Under the pieces are notes generated by a model that did no database searches, had not been told where the DNA came from, and worked only from the letters and a program-made list of their open reading frames with translations. The translations under genes and the position numbers were made by a program. This document shows positions 12,105-22,590 of a DNA stretch of 64,000 bases, piece after piece (the first letter of the stretch is position 1; the number at the start of each line of letters is the position of its first letter). Where the stretch lies: NCBI GenBank assembly GCA_030248195.1, contig JASAND010007792.1, forward strand, positions 48,191 to 112,190. Reading direction: 5' to 3'. The DNA is from Trissonchulus latispiculum (taxonomy: Eukaryota; Nematoda; Enoplea; Enoplida; Ironidae).

Positions 12105-12220
12105 TTGGGGGAAGGGCGGTCCTAATTTTTGGGGGAGGGGTGGTCCCAAATTTTTGGGGAGGGGTGGTCCCGAATTATTTTGGGGAGGGGAGGTCCCGAA
12201 TTATTTTGGGGGGGGGGGGG
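12105..12220. repeat. Short G-rich tandem repeat, about 30-bp period
   Basis: Four or so copies of GGGGAGGGGTGGTCCCGAAT-like units with TTTTGG spacers, ending in a run of G residues. It probably expanded by slippage. Confidence 0.65.
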
Positions 12221-12399
12221 AATAATTCCCCCCGATCTCCGACCCCCGGTAAAACTGTTTCCAATTTCGGTTCAAAAAATTATCAAAAAAGTCTGGTGCC
12301 TGATTTTGAGACAGTTCTGAAGATAAATGAACAGTCTTATTTCTAAAGCGTTTTAAAGTCCGGGTAAACGGACGAGTAAAGTCGGACATACTACTAGCT

Positions 12400-12417
12400 G
12401 TGAAAGCGGTGGCCAGT
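12400..12417 (-). other. Primer-binding-site candidate of the gag-protease element
   Basis: Two bases inside the 5' LTR, the minus strand reads TGGCCACCGCTTTCAC. The TGG start is expected for pairing with a tRNA CCA end. The tRNA species is not identified. Confidence 0.45.
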
Positions 12418-12908
12418 TGTAGAGATAAGACTGTATTATCTCGGAATAAATTTATAAAGATTGGAGGTTCTAGAGTGTGTGTATGTCCGACTGAACTCTT
12501 CAGATTACCCTAGCAAATTGTAAAGAAATAGTAGAAATCTAACTAACATCGCGAGTTTTTGTTTACGAAATTGAACATCAGCCAACGATTTCACAAAATA
12601 ATCCAAAACAATAAATTCCAAAATCACAAAAGAAATAGGCACCAGAAAAACTGGTGAAATAAAACTAAATGTAAGACAAAAATAAAATGGAACAGCTCGC
12701 CCCACACGTTAACTTACACCTGAAGTCCCGCCAAAAGCCTGACCATGCGCGCTCAAAGATATTTAACAACTGACTTAAAATTTTGTATGCGCGCCTTTTA
12801 TAGTGCGCAATTAGCTAGTAAGCCTGTGACTTTACACAAGAGCTTGGATTTAGTGGTTGCATGAAATTTATACTAATTTGAATAAAAATGAGCTGAAATA
12901 TTTCCACA
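12418..12908 (-). repeat. LTR (5' LTR of the gag-protease element)
   Basis: Partner of 4550-5037, with the same TG and CA termini. It is followed by the CAGG target duplication at 12909-12912, after which the interrupted transposase frame continues. Confidence 0.8.
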
Positions 12909-13486
12909 CAGGGTCTGGCTTGGGAAGGATCCTCGAGGACTCCAGTTTTCCGAATGATAAGCGAGGAACACAACGCAGATGCAATTACATATGGACTTTT
13001 TACGATGGATTCGTTCAGGTGCTTCTTGTCTGAAAGATTTCTGATTTTTCTATGGCTCTTGGCGGTTCAGTTCTGTGCTGTTTTTGCCATCCACCGAAGA
13101 ATTCATTCAGAAATGCGCAGAAATTTTGTTTGGTACGTCAACATCTCTACCATCTTGCTATATACGTATTGATGTTGCACATGCTGTGAAGATAATTTCC
13201 GACTGGGATCCGTTACACAAAAAGAACTGTAGAAATCGAACTCGGGATTTTTTATCCGCAGTATCAGCTTATTATTATTTGTGAGAATTCCTTTGAAGAT
13301 GTAAATAATATCCTGAAAGCGATTGTTTGTGTTGCTATGTCTGAAACCGATGGAAAGCAAGTTGGATTCAGTACAGAAGATTCCGTGGCGGAAGAAAAGC
13401 AGAAAGTTCTTGTCATCCAAGATAGTGTAAAAATAAAAGAAAAAGGACTTTGGTTGCCTATTGTTAGTGCCTCCTCTCGTGCCTAA
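12909..13486 (+). pseudogene. DDE-type transposase, middle part (frameshifted)
   Basis: This continues the frame of 3673-4549 in phase across the CAGG target duplication, with VFRMISEEHNADAITYGLF fitting the family block after the first catalytic residue. The frame then shifts at least twice between about 13010 and 13080. A DFSMALGGSV block (probable second catalytic aspartate) is in a second frame and RIDVAHAVKIISDWDPL in a third. The last part reads to a stop at 13484-13486. It is a clear pseudogene, colinear with the fragment at 19403-19780. Confidence 0.6.
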
Positions 13487-14979
13487 CTGAGATATCCTAC
13501 CCAAAATCAAAATTAGAACACAGATACTTTAATCTAACTTCCACAAAACCGATTCGTACATTTTCAGAGAAGCGAATTACAAAACTATAAATTTTGTACA
13601 AGAAGTAGCACGGGCAAATCAAACGAAATTACCACACAAAAAGAAAGTGAGTGAGAAAATCATGATCAAAGTTTGTGTCCACATTGGCGTATTTTGCACA
13701 TATAGTGCATTAGTTCAAGGCACATGAGCTGGGTTGCCAAATTGCTACGGTACATAAGCTAGCTTAGCCTAGTTCTAATCATAACCCGTTGTGGCTCAAT
13801 GGATGAGCATCGGCCTAGCTCACCGAAGGTCCTGAGTTCAAGCCTCAGCACGGGTTTATTTCTTTTCTTTTAATTTGGTTCGTTCTTTTGTATTTTGAAA
13901 CCAATAATCGTTTTAAGTGAGGCAAATAACAAGCTTATCCCTAACTGAAGCTAACTATACTGACTAGACACTATCTATAACAGGTTACCAACACAACAAA
14001 ACCGGCATTATTCGCTGAACTAAAACTAGATGACTTATTAGTCCGTTACTCGGACGTTTACTGTAAAATGCTGAATTGTAGCAAATTTCGTCCTATTGGT
14101 TGCATTACTCCCATTATAGTTTTGATTCGACTAGTTCTGGGTTCCATGAATGCGGCTCATCCGTCCCCTAATCGCAGGGCTACCTACACGGATGACCGGA
14201 AACCCAGCAGATTAACAGACTAGTCCTAATTCGGGGTCCCCGTGACCCTAGGCTGTAAGCCCGTTCCAAACTACAGAACAACCCACTATTTCCTTACAAA
14301 TTACACACAACATTCACTCCAAAATGGCAATTTCGCGTCCACTAACAACCAGGTGTTGAATGAAACCCTCAATTATTTACGGTTAGGGGCCAAATTGCTA
14401 CTCAACTTGGCCCTTTTCCTGCCTAATATCTGAATATTTACTCATTCATTCTGGCAGTCCCAAGACCCTTATCAGACAAAGGGGATTTACATGGTATGCC
14501 CTCATTCACACTCACAACTACTCAATTTTGGTCCTTGAATCACACTCTAGAAATGGGGCTACTCTTGGAACCTCACAAACCATGAGGGGTTTACCCAAGG
14601 AACCGCTTACGTAAATTTGGGGATCGCACTCACACAATGGCTAACCCACACAATTACGGACACACCACATTCACACACACGATTATACACAAGAAATAAT
14701 TCCTAACTGTTCTTTAACCAAACCTAACTACTTATTGTATGCACATTCGCCTTGTTTTGGGATTAACTGACTTCCATCTTCAGCTTGAAATTTGTAAACT
14801 TTGTGGATTTGACAAAGATTGAGAATTTTGAAACTTTGGTAACTTTTCGGGAAAGCTGAACGAGTAATTATTCCTTGGGCAATTATTACTATAACACAAA
14901 ACTACACACACGCACGTTCCGCTAAGGACAGCTTTATTTTATTAAATTAACTTCGGGGAAGCCGGCCATTCCCCTTTAA
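13487..14979. other. Non-coding stretch containing a tRNA-like sequence
   Basis: No protein-coding gene was recognised. Apart from the tRNA-Ala-like sequence at 13784-13855, it holds only short AT-rich frames. It lies between two parts of the same dead transposase, so it may be inserted sequence, but I found no terminal repeats to define it. Confidence 0.4.
13784..13855 (+). tRNA. tRNA-Ala(AGC)-like sequence (pseudo-tRNA or SINE head)
   Basis: A cloverleaf can be drawn. The acceptor ACCCGT pairs with ACGGGT, with one bulged T. The D-stem is GCTC/GAGC, the anticodon stem TCGG/CCGA with a seven-base loop reading AGC, and the T-stem CTGAG/CTCAG closes a TTCAAGC loop. Internal promoter boxes fit TGGCTCAATGG (A) and GAGTTCAAGCC (B, one or two off consensus). 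A T-rich stretch follows. The bulge in the acceptor and the non-standard acceptor sequence for tRNA-Ala argue for a tRNA-derived repeat or pseudogene. Confidence 0.45.
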
Positions 14980-15950
14980 GGTGGTAGTACCACTACCGGG
15001 GTGGACTTTGAACAGACGCTGTGAACTAAATACTTAATGAATCGGCTTGAAATTTTGCAAATTTGTTCATTATCATGTTTTGCATCAGATGAGCTGATCT
15101 ACGACGCTGCGGATACTGGCTTGCTGTCTACACAATAGGAACTGTATTAAAAGCTTTAAATTTAAATATCTCCTTCAATCCTTTATGAAATCATTTGAGA
15201 TTTTCAGTATATGGTTAGTTTACATATACGCTCAGGCCGTTTTTTTACTTTTTCGTAAAAGTGAGTTTTCCGTTTTTTAACGTGTTTTGAAAATTTGTGA
15301 ATTTTATATCTTGCTTAATATTGCGTTTTTCCAAAAATCAAGAAAACGGCCTGAGCGTATGCTGATGCAAAACATATTTGCAAAATTTGGTCCATTTTGA
15401 CTGAAGGACTGACGAGAAAATCAAAAACAAAGATTCTGTAATTTTTCATTGTTTGCTTTGGTTTTCGAAATTTCCAATGCTTTCAAGCAGCTGCAAAGTG
15501 CTTTCTATTAAATAATGCACATAAATAACGCAAAAGGAACCGTTAAAACCCAATAGATTTAATTTTCGGATATACTGTTTTTACTTTACATTATGTGTGC
15601 AAACGGTCAACGTAATTCAGCTATATCAGCTATATATCAGCTATTTAGCTTCAACCGCTTGTAACTTCTGATAGAAACCACGTACTAAAGTGATATGCAC
15701 ATCATTTTAAAGCGCTTTTTGCGCTCTTTCACGTAGTTCAGTAAAATTTAATATACGAAACTTAAATAAAATTTTGACTATTTGCGCATGCACAAAGCCA
15801 CGATGGTAGCTAGCAAATTATGCATTCTCTGACACCAAGATTTTGCGCAAAGATTGTTTGCCAACCAGTTTTGCTTTATCCAATGTTTTGTCAAGATTGC
15901 TTCATCCATGGAAAAATTACGTAGAAAATCCCGGTAGTGGTACTACCACC
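14980..15950. mobile_element. MITE with TTAA target site (Kolobok/piggyBac-like)
   Basis: The 971-bp unit is bounded by perfect 21-bp terminal inverted repeats starting GGTGGTAGTACCACTACC and flanked on both sides by TTAA (14976-14979 and 15951-15954). The interior is AT-rich without a reading frame, so it is non-autonomous. TTAA duplications are characteristic of the Kolobok and piggyBac superfamilies; the GG terminus favours Kolobok, but no transposase is present to decide. Confidence 0.75.
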
Positions 15951-16624
15951 TTAAAACAACCTGATAATTAATAGTTAAAACGATTCAAATTTTTAGTTCC
16001 TATTACTTTTAGTTGCCGACCTACACAGGATGACAATTCACAATTACAGACAATGTTTTTAGCTTCAGTAGCGCCCATCTTTTGCAATTAAGGCCGGCAA
16101 TTCCTAATTGCCGGCTGTGGAGAGAATTAATCCCTAATTTTAGCTCAGTTCCACATGAGGTCGAACCAAGGGACCTCCTATCTCAGCTCAGGGGTGGGTC
16201 CCCACTCAGAATCCCAATTCTTCTACGAAACCCCGAAAGATGACAAAAAGGAAAAGTTTGGGCATAGAGCCCCTATTAAAATTAAAGGCCAATTAGGCCA
16301 TGGCTTGGTGATATTTTGTAAAAAAATTAAAGGCCCGAAGGCCGAATAAAAAGAATAAAAAATAGGCCAAAGGCCTCCTGAAAATCCCTAAAAAATGCGT
16401 TCCTGGTGTGCAAATTCTGGCAGAGCATAGTACGCTCATGTGACCCTCAACGTGTGGTGTTTGCTGTGTTACTCAGATCATCTCCTCTGTCCAGTGCGGG
16501 TCAGAGGAGGGCCCTAACTCGTGTCCTAGAGGGGGTAAAGTACGTCTGTTATTCCTGGCCAAAATGCTGGCACAACGGGAAGACGCACAGATATTGGGGG
16601 GAAACCCGGTCTCGGCGGTACCTC

Positions 16625-16752
16625 AAGCAAACACTGACTGGAAATTTGAAATTTCCAGTGAGCTAACAGGAGTCTGACAGCTCACTGGTGTTTGCTTTTC
16701 GTCGGGTCTCTTTTGATTTGGGAAGGAGCTTCCAGAAATTTCTGGAAGCTCC
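16625..16752. repeat. Cluster of perfect short palindromes
   Basis: AAGCAAACAC (16625-16634) pairs with GTGTTTGCTT (16688-16697). Inside it, CTGGAAATTTGAAATTTCCAG is self-complementary, and CCAGTGAGCT pairs with AGCTCACTGG. Immediately downstream, 16725-16752 is a perfect 28-bp palindrome centred on AGAAATTTCT. It may be the tip of a foldback element. Confidence 0.6.
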
Positions 16753-18171
16753 CTATCTTAAGGTGGTGGTATCCTTTTGTGCAGTGCTTTTGTGATGATT
16801 TTTTGAAACGCTATAACTTTCGCAATCTTGGAAGATAGAAACAGCTTTATACATCGTTTTAAAGCTTATTATCTGTAGATTCACATGAGCTTACGAAACT
16901 GGCAAAATTAGCAAAAAATGGCAGAAATCTTCAGCGGTTCTGACATCTAACAGGATGAATATAGACCAAACATTTTTGAACATCGATTTCTCAAAACTGA
17001 AGAAACGGCCAAAATTTTTTCTTGTGCTGTCATGCAGAGGAGATATGGGCCGAGGGTCGTTTTTTTGGATTTGGCTCAACATGCCTCAATACTCCAGAAA
17101 ATCCGGCAAATGTGCGGCGACACGAAATTTCGCAACTTTGAAGTCAATTTTCTCGCAACTGGAGACGTTTTAGCCCAAACCAAGAAAAACGTCCCTCCGC
17201 AGAAGTGCGAATTTCGATTCTGCCGAAAATCTCCGGAATCCGTCGAGTAGTTTTTGAGAAATCGATGTTCGAAACAAAATAATCGCAGTTTTGCCAAAAT
17301 GGTTTTTCGGCCAAATCTCTAGCTGAAAGCAATAAAGTCCAGCTAATAGGCATTCATAAAATGTGCATTTGGACGATGTATCGATTGAGTATAACTAAGC
17401 CAATTTTGTCCTTAACATGTGGCAGTAATTTTGAAAAAACTGATTTCCTCGAAAATGGCCATTTTTTGACCCTAAAAAAAGTTTATTGCTTATACTGACT
17501 TAACCACTGGAGATAGCTCAAAGGTTGTAACAGCAAAAATGTTCATTTTCGAGTCCTCTTTCCAGCCATACCAACCAATCCCGTGTCTTGTCTACCTACT
17601 GGGAGCTTAAGGTCAAAAACCAAAACTTTCTTATCTTTTGGCCTAAGAATACGGGACTGGTCCTAAAATGTTAAAGAGCACGGAAATAGGTTATTTCGTA
17701 AGTTTTAGCCCTTTGCGTAAAGGATTAAAGTCGTAGGAGTCAAAAATACCCGAAAGGAAACCAGCACCTTAAAGCATGTGCCAGACGCGGGCTGACGAGG
17801 CGGCTGGTCCGTTGGAGGGGAGATTAACGAGGAAAAGAAATTATGACCCTCCAACTGACCCCTATTTGATGAATTTCCCAAGCTGAATTTTGGGGAAACT
17901 TTGCAGACTTTTTGGTTAACACGTAAAGGTAACCAAAGGGGAAATTCTTGACTTAAAAAATTAATTTTCACGAAATAAAAAGCAAAACAGTACAAAACAA
18001 CGGCCTCTCGGGGCCCATTATGAAAAATTGAATATTAACTGCCAATTTAACCAATTTATTTAATAAATTTTAGTTTTATTATTTTTATCAGCTCCCTTGT
18101 CTCCAAGCCCCTTTCTTTCCTCTTGGGCGTGACCTTTCGGCCGTAGACAAGGGAAGCCGCTCGTTAATCCT

Positions 18172-18240
18172 GACAACAATTGCTCTCCCTCACTGGAACT
18201 CTCTGTTCCCCACAAACTAGTTAGGAGGGCAATTGTTGCC
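18172..18240. repeat. Inverted repeat, 17-bp arms
   Basis: GACAACAATTGCTCTCC and GGAGGGCAATTGTTGCC pair with two mismatches around a 35-bp loop. No flanking duplication was recognised. Confidence 0.5.
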
Positions 18241-19402
18241 TAAAAATGTGCATACAAAGATTTACGTAATTTTACATGAAATAAAAACCAAATACTATTA
18301 TTCTACGTATCTAATTATATACCTAAGATAAAGTGATTTTCGTTTCCTTTTATTTATTTGGGAGGGAGTTAAGCCCCCTCCGAACGTATTACTATACTAA
18401 AAGGTGTGTATTAAGTCCTTCTCTGCGAGGCAAATCTCTGCTGGGAGAGAGCCAACAGGGGCTCAATGAATGGAAACATGAATGGGCGTAACTACACGCA
18501 ACGGTTACGCCTTGTTATAAAGGTCACACAAGGCCAATATTACAAAATTAAAACGTAACTAATCAAAACTTCTTTTGCTTATAACTTTCGTAATATTGAG
18601 AATTAAAAGACCGGGTTTGGAGTATCGGAATCAGACAAGAATTGCCTTTCAGATAAGCCTAACTTAAATTTTTGTTAAAAATTTTGCAAATTAACTAATT
18701 ACTACCTAATTAATGCAAATTATGCCTAACTAACACTTACCAACACTAATTAAGGTTATCCTATGCTACTAACAAACGAATTATGACTTTTTATTAACCC
18801 ATCGTCCAATAGTTTGCCCTTATTGGCAGTAGAAAATGTTTTTTAACTCGAAGTCTCTTGTTGAATTACCGATTATTTGACAATCTCTTTCTTTGTATTC
18901 GTTTTCCTTGATAATTTTAGCTGTTTTAATCGGATTTTGACGAACTTCTTGACAATGAGGGGCCTTATTCGTGGCCTGGGAAGAGTACCGACTCCTCCAT
19001 TATACAACAGGAGCGATGCTAGGGCCTATTACTGACCCGGGAAGGGTACCGACCCCTCCGTTATTAATTGGTAGCCTACTTAACCCTTATTAATCTGCAT
19101 TCTGCTGAAGTTCCATTCCATTTTGCGTCATTTGAGTGGGTTAAACTGCTACTTCTAGCCTTATTTTCCTATCTTCACTAGAACCTATGCCCCTAATTGT
19201 GACTTCCTGGGTGTGGTGAACTGACTGGCAACTCTGGTATTTACATGACAGTTATTTTCATACAGTTGCTTGGACGTTTCACGGTTCACATTGAGATCTT
19301 ACAGGCACATCACTCGTGATTAGGACAACAAACAATAAGATCAAGAATCACAATCTACAACCTGAGTTCTTTTCGTCATTTTTGAGATTCATTTAGCCTT
19401 TT

Positions 19403-19780
19403 CCATTACACAGCGTCGAAACTGAAGCTTCGATATCCGAAGACTATCCATCTTGGGAATTCAAGGGCAGGCAGCTTTTTGGTGAATGGTTTGCTCACAT
19501 TATACAAAAGGCGAAAATAGTCCAAGATGGAGACCATGATAATGCCCAGTATCTACCGGAGCTAATTCAGCCACTTAGAAAGCTGTGCCGAACACTGCCG
19601 CTTTTGACTGGGGTTATGCGGTCCTTGTTTGGATATGGGTTGGATAAAGCGCCCAGTGCCAGGGTAGAATAATACTTTAATCACTTGAAGAACCGCGTTA
19701 TTGGAAAAGGGCCAGGGTACGGGTCGACGAGTTTGTGCTCAGGCACATCAGATCGTTTAGTGGAGCTGCACTTGTCTTCA
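19403..19780 (+). pseudogene. DDE-type transposase, C-terminal part
   Basis: The reading frame from about 19403 gives YLPELIQPLRKLCRTLPLL, then FGYGLDKAPSARVE, an internal stop, and YFNHLKNRV. After a further frame change it gives RVDEFVLRHIRSFSG. These blocks match, from memory, the C-terminal LPLW-TAVM / SSARVE-x-x-F-x-x-LKNRV / RVD-x-F-x-x-x-H pattern of the family seen at 3673-4549 and 12909-13486. A splice-acceptor-like TTACACAG precedes the segment. The stop and the frameshift make it non-functional. It is probably the third piece of one ancient copy. Confidence 0.55.
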
Positions 19781-20598
19781 GCAGGGCTCCGAATTTTCGA
19801 TCCGAGCTGTCAAAATCGATTTATTGACGAATTTTCGATCCGAGCTGTCAAAATCGATTTATTGACGAATTTTAGAAAAATCGATGAAAATCGATTTTTG
19901 CGAGCGCAGGATCGATTTTCATGAAATATCGACTGGAGATTCGGAATCAGCTCCCCAAAATTACTCTATAGACAACTTTTCGCGAAAATCGGAGACAAAA
20001 AATTTTTTGATCGATTTTGATCGTTCGATTCTACTGAACTGATCGATCGATTCATCGGATCGATCTCTCGATTCGATTTTTGAAATCAGCGACCTCGACT
20101 TACCCTAGGGGCAACTTCTCAGCCAAATCGGAGACAAAAAATTTTTTTCGAATCATAAGGCAAAATTTTTGTCCCCCCATCTACATAAGTGCCAAATTTT
20201 CTGTAATTTAGCCCTTTTCTCATCAAAGTAAGGCTTGTTTTTGCACCGTTTTAAGGCGATTTTAGGTCAAAATTTTAGAAAAATTTTTCAAAAAATGACC
20301 ATTTTCCGCCAAATTTAGCTAACTTTTTGGGTCCAAAAATCGTTGGGGGGGGTTCGGGGGGGGGGTAGTCGAAAATTGGGGGAGGGTAAGTAAAAAAAAT
20401 CTGGGGGGGGGGGCAAAGTTGGTCGAAAATTTTGGGGGGATACCCCCCCCCAAAGGAAACTATGGTTGGCGGAGGTAGCCGAAAGTTGGGGGAGGAGAGG
20501 CAAGAGGGGAGGATGAGGAAAAGTTTGTGGGGGGGGGGAACCATAGGTGTATGTAATTGGGGAGGGGTTTTGGGGGGGGGGGGGGTAGGTAACCCCCC

Positions 20599-21270
20599 CA
20601 TAGGTGTACCACCTGTTTGGGTTGGGGGGGGGAGTAGAAGCATAGGTGTACCACCTGTTTGGGTTGGGGGGGGGGGAGGAGAAGGTCCAAATTTGGCTCG
20701 GGGGACCCCACCAGAATCCGAAATTTGGGGGAGGGGGACCCCCCCTGTAGAAGGTCCAAATTTGGCTCGTGGGACCCCACCCAAATCCGAAATTTGGGGG
20801 GGAGGACCCCCCTAAACGGTACCCAAGTTTTTTTAGCTAAAAATTCTCCTTTTTCGATGTACAGTACATTAAACGTACTGAAAAGCGTCTGTTAACAGTT
20901 TTTGTATGCGAAAATATGGCTTAAAAATTGACAAATTTGTACTAAAATATGCCTAAATTAGCCCAGATTGTGGTTTATAATTGCGTATATCACCTTTTAA
21001 TTGCTATATAAAACCATCTTTAGCTATTTACAGGTGATTTGTAGCCATTTTTTCGAATTTTTTTCAAAAATTTTCTAAAATTGCAAAAAAATTTTTCAAA
21101 AATTTTGCATTTTTTACTTGGTTTGGACCCAATTTTAGGGGGGGAGGGGGGGTTTGAGCTCGGCTTGGGGGGGAGTAGTCGAGGTCGGGTAGGGGGGGAG
21201 GGGGGTCTTCTCCTCTCCGTGGGGGGTCGGAGGTCTCACAGGTGGTAAACTGTAGCCTGGTACACCTATG
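20599..21270. repeat. Module X copy 1, bounded by CATAGGTGTACC / GGTACACCTATG
   Basis: It starts with a tandem pair of 42-bp units (20599 and 20641: CATAGGTGTACCACCTG plus a G-tract) and ends with the inverted 12-mer at 21259-21270. It contains long G-runs and is homologous in direct orientation to 22591-23436. The 12-bp ends behave like terminal inverted repeats. Confidence 0.6.
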
Positions 21271-21274
21271 CCCC

Positions 21275-21736
21275 CATAGGTGTACCTGGGGGGGGGGTGG
21301 GCCGGGGGGGGAACCCCTCCCCCCAAATGGAAAAGTGCCGACCCCACCCTCGAAATTTTGGAGGCAGACCCCACCCCCAAATGGCCAAATCCCAGACCCC
21401 ATCCACCCAAATTTGCCAGACCCCACCCTCAAAATTTTGAAAATTTTGCCTCAAAATTAGTAAAAATTCGGAATTTTTTGGAAAAATTTGAAATTTTTGC
21501 AAAAAATCCTAGTTTTTTTTCAAACAAATGTGCAAAATTGATGAACTATTGTTGATTTTTAGTTGGAACTAACGCTTTTTTAGCAAATTTGCTAATTTTT
21601 TCTAAATTTTTGACCAAAAAATTTCCCCCCCCCAAATTCGATTTTTCCGGACCCCACCCCACCTCAAAACGGCTGACCCCACCCACCCTAATTTCGGCTA
21701 CCCCCTCCCCCAACGTTTTCTCAAGGTACACCTATG
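21275..21736. repeat. Module Y copy 1, bounded by the same 12-bp inverted ends
   Basis: It begins CATAGGTGTACC four bases after module X ends and finishes GGTACACCTATG. Its interior, rich in CCCCACCC, is an inverted copy of 23621-23998 (shared AAAATTTGGGG-type and CGGCTGACCCCACCC blocks). Confidence 0.6.
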
Positions 21737-21769
21737 TATGCCCCCCCGAGCCAGTCAAACGCCGAAGGC

Positions 21770-22205
21770 GCGGAAACTGGGTAAAAATTGGGTGTTTTTA
21801 GCGTAAATTCTGCAAAATTTTTCAAAAAAGCCCAAATGTTTGGCTTAAAGTGTTTATTATTGCGAGAAATACGTATTGGAGACACCCCCACGGCCCCACC
21901 CCCTCCCCAAATGTTTCTATTGCCAAAAATCGCATTTTCAGCCGTTTCTAATGCCAAAAAACATACAGCCATGAAGTAAATTTATCATTAGACAGTGGTT
22001 TGGTTTTATAAACTCGAAAACTTGATTGCCAGATGTTTCCAAGTCCAAAATAAGGTCAATATTGAGTTGGAAACTCCATAATACAGTTAAAAACGTGTAT
22101 TTCTCGCAATAATAAACACGTTATGCCCAAAATTTGAACTTGTTTGAAAATTTTTGCAAAATTTACCCTTAAAATACTCAAATGTTGGCCAATTTTTGCG
22201 CCTCC
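21770..22205. repeat. Palindromic segment, arms about 110 bp
   Basis: GTGTTTATTATTGCGAGAAA (21848-) has its complement TTTCTCGCAATAATAAACAC at about 22100-22119. The flanking AATTTTGCAAAATT and GCGCC(G/T)-type blocks are also mirrored. The arms are centred near 21985. Confidence 0.55.
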
Positions 22206-22590
22206 GGCGCGACTACCCCCCCCCCCCCCCCCGGTTGGGAGGGAGGGACATCTCCCCAAATGTTTTGGGGGAGGGTTGAAAAAAGGGCTGGAGGGGCTTC
22301 CCCCCCCCACCTTACACCTATGGTTTAAAACCCCTGTCTAATGTCAAAATTACGTCATGATTGATGGTTTGTTGGCATTAGCAATCATAGTTTCCACCCC
22401 CCAAATTTTGGACCAATTTTACCCCTTCCCTAGAATTTTTGACATACCCTTCCCCAACTTTCGGCTACCCCCCCCCAAACCCCCCAGCGATTTTTGGTCC
22501 CAAAAAGCTAATTTTGGCCAAAAAGTAGTCACATTTTGGAAAATGTTTCTAAAATTTAGACTTAAAATCGCTTTAAAACGGTGCAGAAAC

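Larger units (their letters stand above)
11529..12389 (-). pseudogene. Degenerate Gag N-terminal region
   Basis: Several minus-strand frames run from a start at 12389 (MSDFTRPFTRTLKRF) through 12060-11644 and 11729-11529 toward the Gag capsid frame. Frame changes fall at homopolymer or tandem-repeat sites: the G-run at 12203-12220, the tandem repeats, and the C-run at 11491-11500. A block near PRYDPKYAYFEDWLPQF lies just before the capsid region. The segment is treated as one broken gag 5' part; assembly errors in homopolymers could exaggerate the damage. Confidence 0.4.
4550..12908 (-). mobile_element. LTR retrotransposon, gag-protease only, inserted in the transposase
   Basis: Two direct repeats of 488 and 491 bp (4550-5037 and 12418-12908) begin TGTAGAGA, end TTTCCACA and flank 7.4 kb. 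A CAGG target duplication sits at 4546-4549 and 12909-12912. Coding orientation is minus: Gag at about 12.4-10.8 kb, zinc knuckle and protease at 10.9-9.2 kb. No reverse transcriptase, RNase H or integrase was recognised; 5.06-9.22 kb has no convincing frame. The LTRs differ at many positions (I estimate about 5 percent), so the insertion is not recent. The element resembles non-autonomous gag-only (TR-GAG/LARD-like) elements that need a helper polymerase. The protease DSGA and GTDF motifs suggest the Gypsy group. Confidence 0.75.
15955..19402. other. Non-coding stretch with several hairpins
   Basis: No gene was recognised. It contains nested inverted repeats at 16625-16752, a lone TTAAGGTGGTGGTATCC end at 16758 that resembles the terminus of the MITE at 14980, and an inverted repeat around CAACAATTGC at 18172-18240. 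The remainder is AT-rich and unremarkable. Confidence 0.4.

Noticed and set aside
16758..17620. Complete second TTAA MITE starting at 16758
   Set aside because: A matching inverted right end could not be found; only one terminus is supported.
20275..20784. Proline-rich ORFs on both strands in the G-tract region
   Set aside because: They are produced by G- and C-runs read as Pro/Gly; no conserved domain or coding-like composition.
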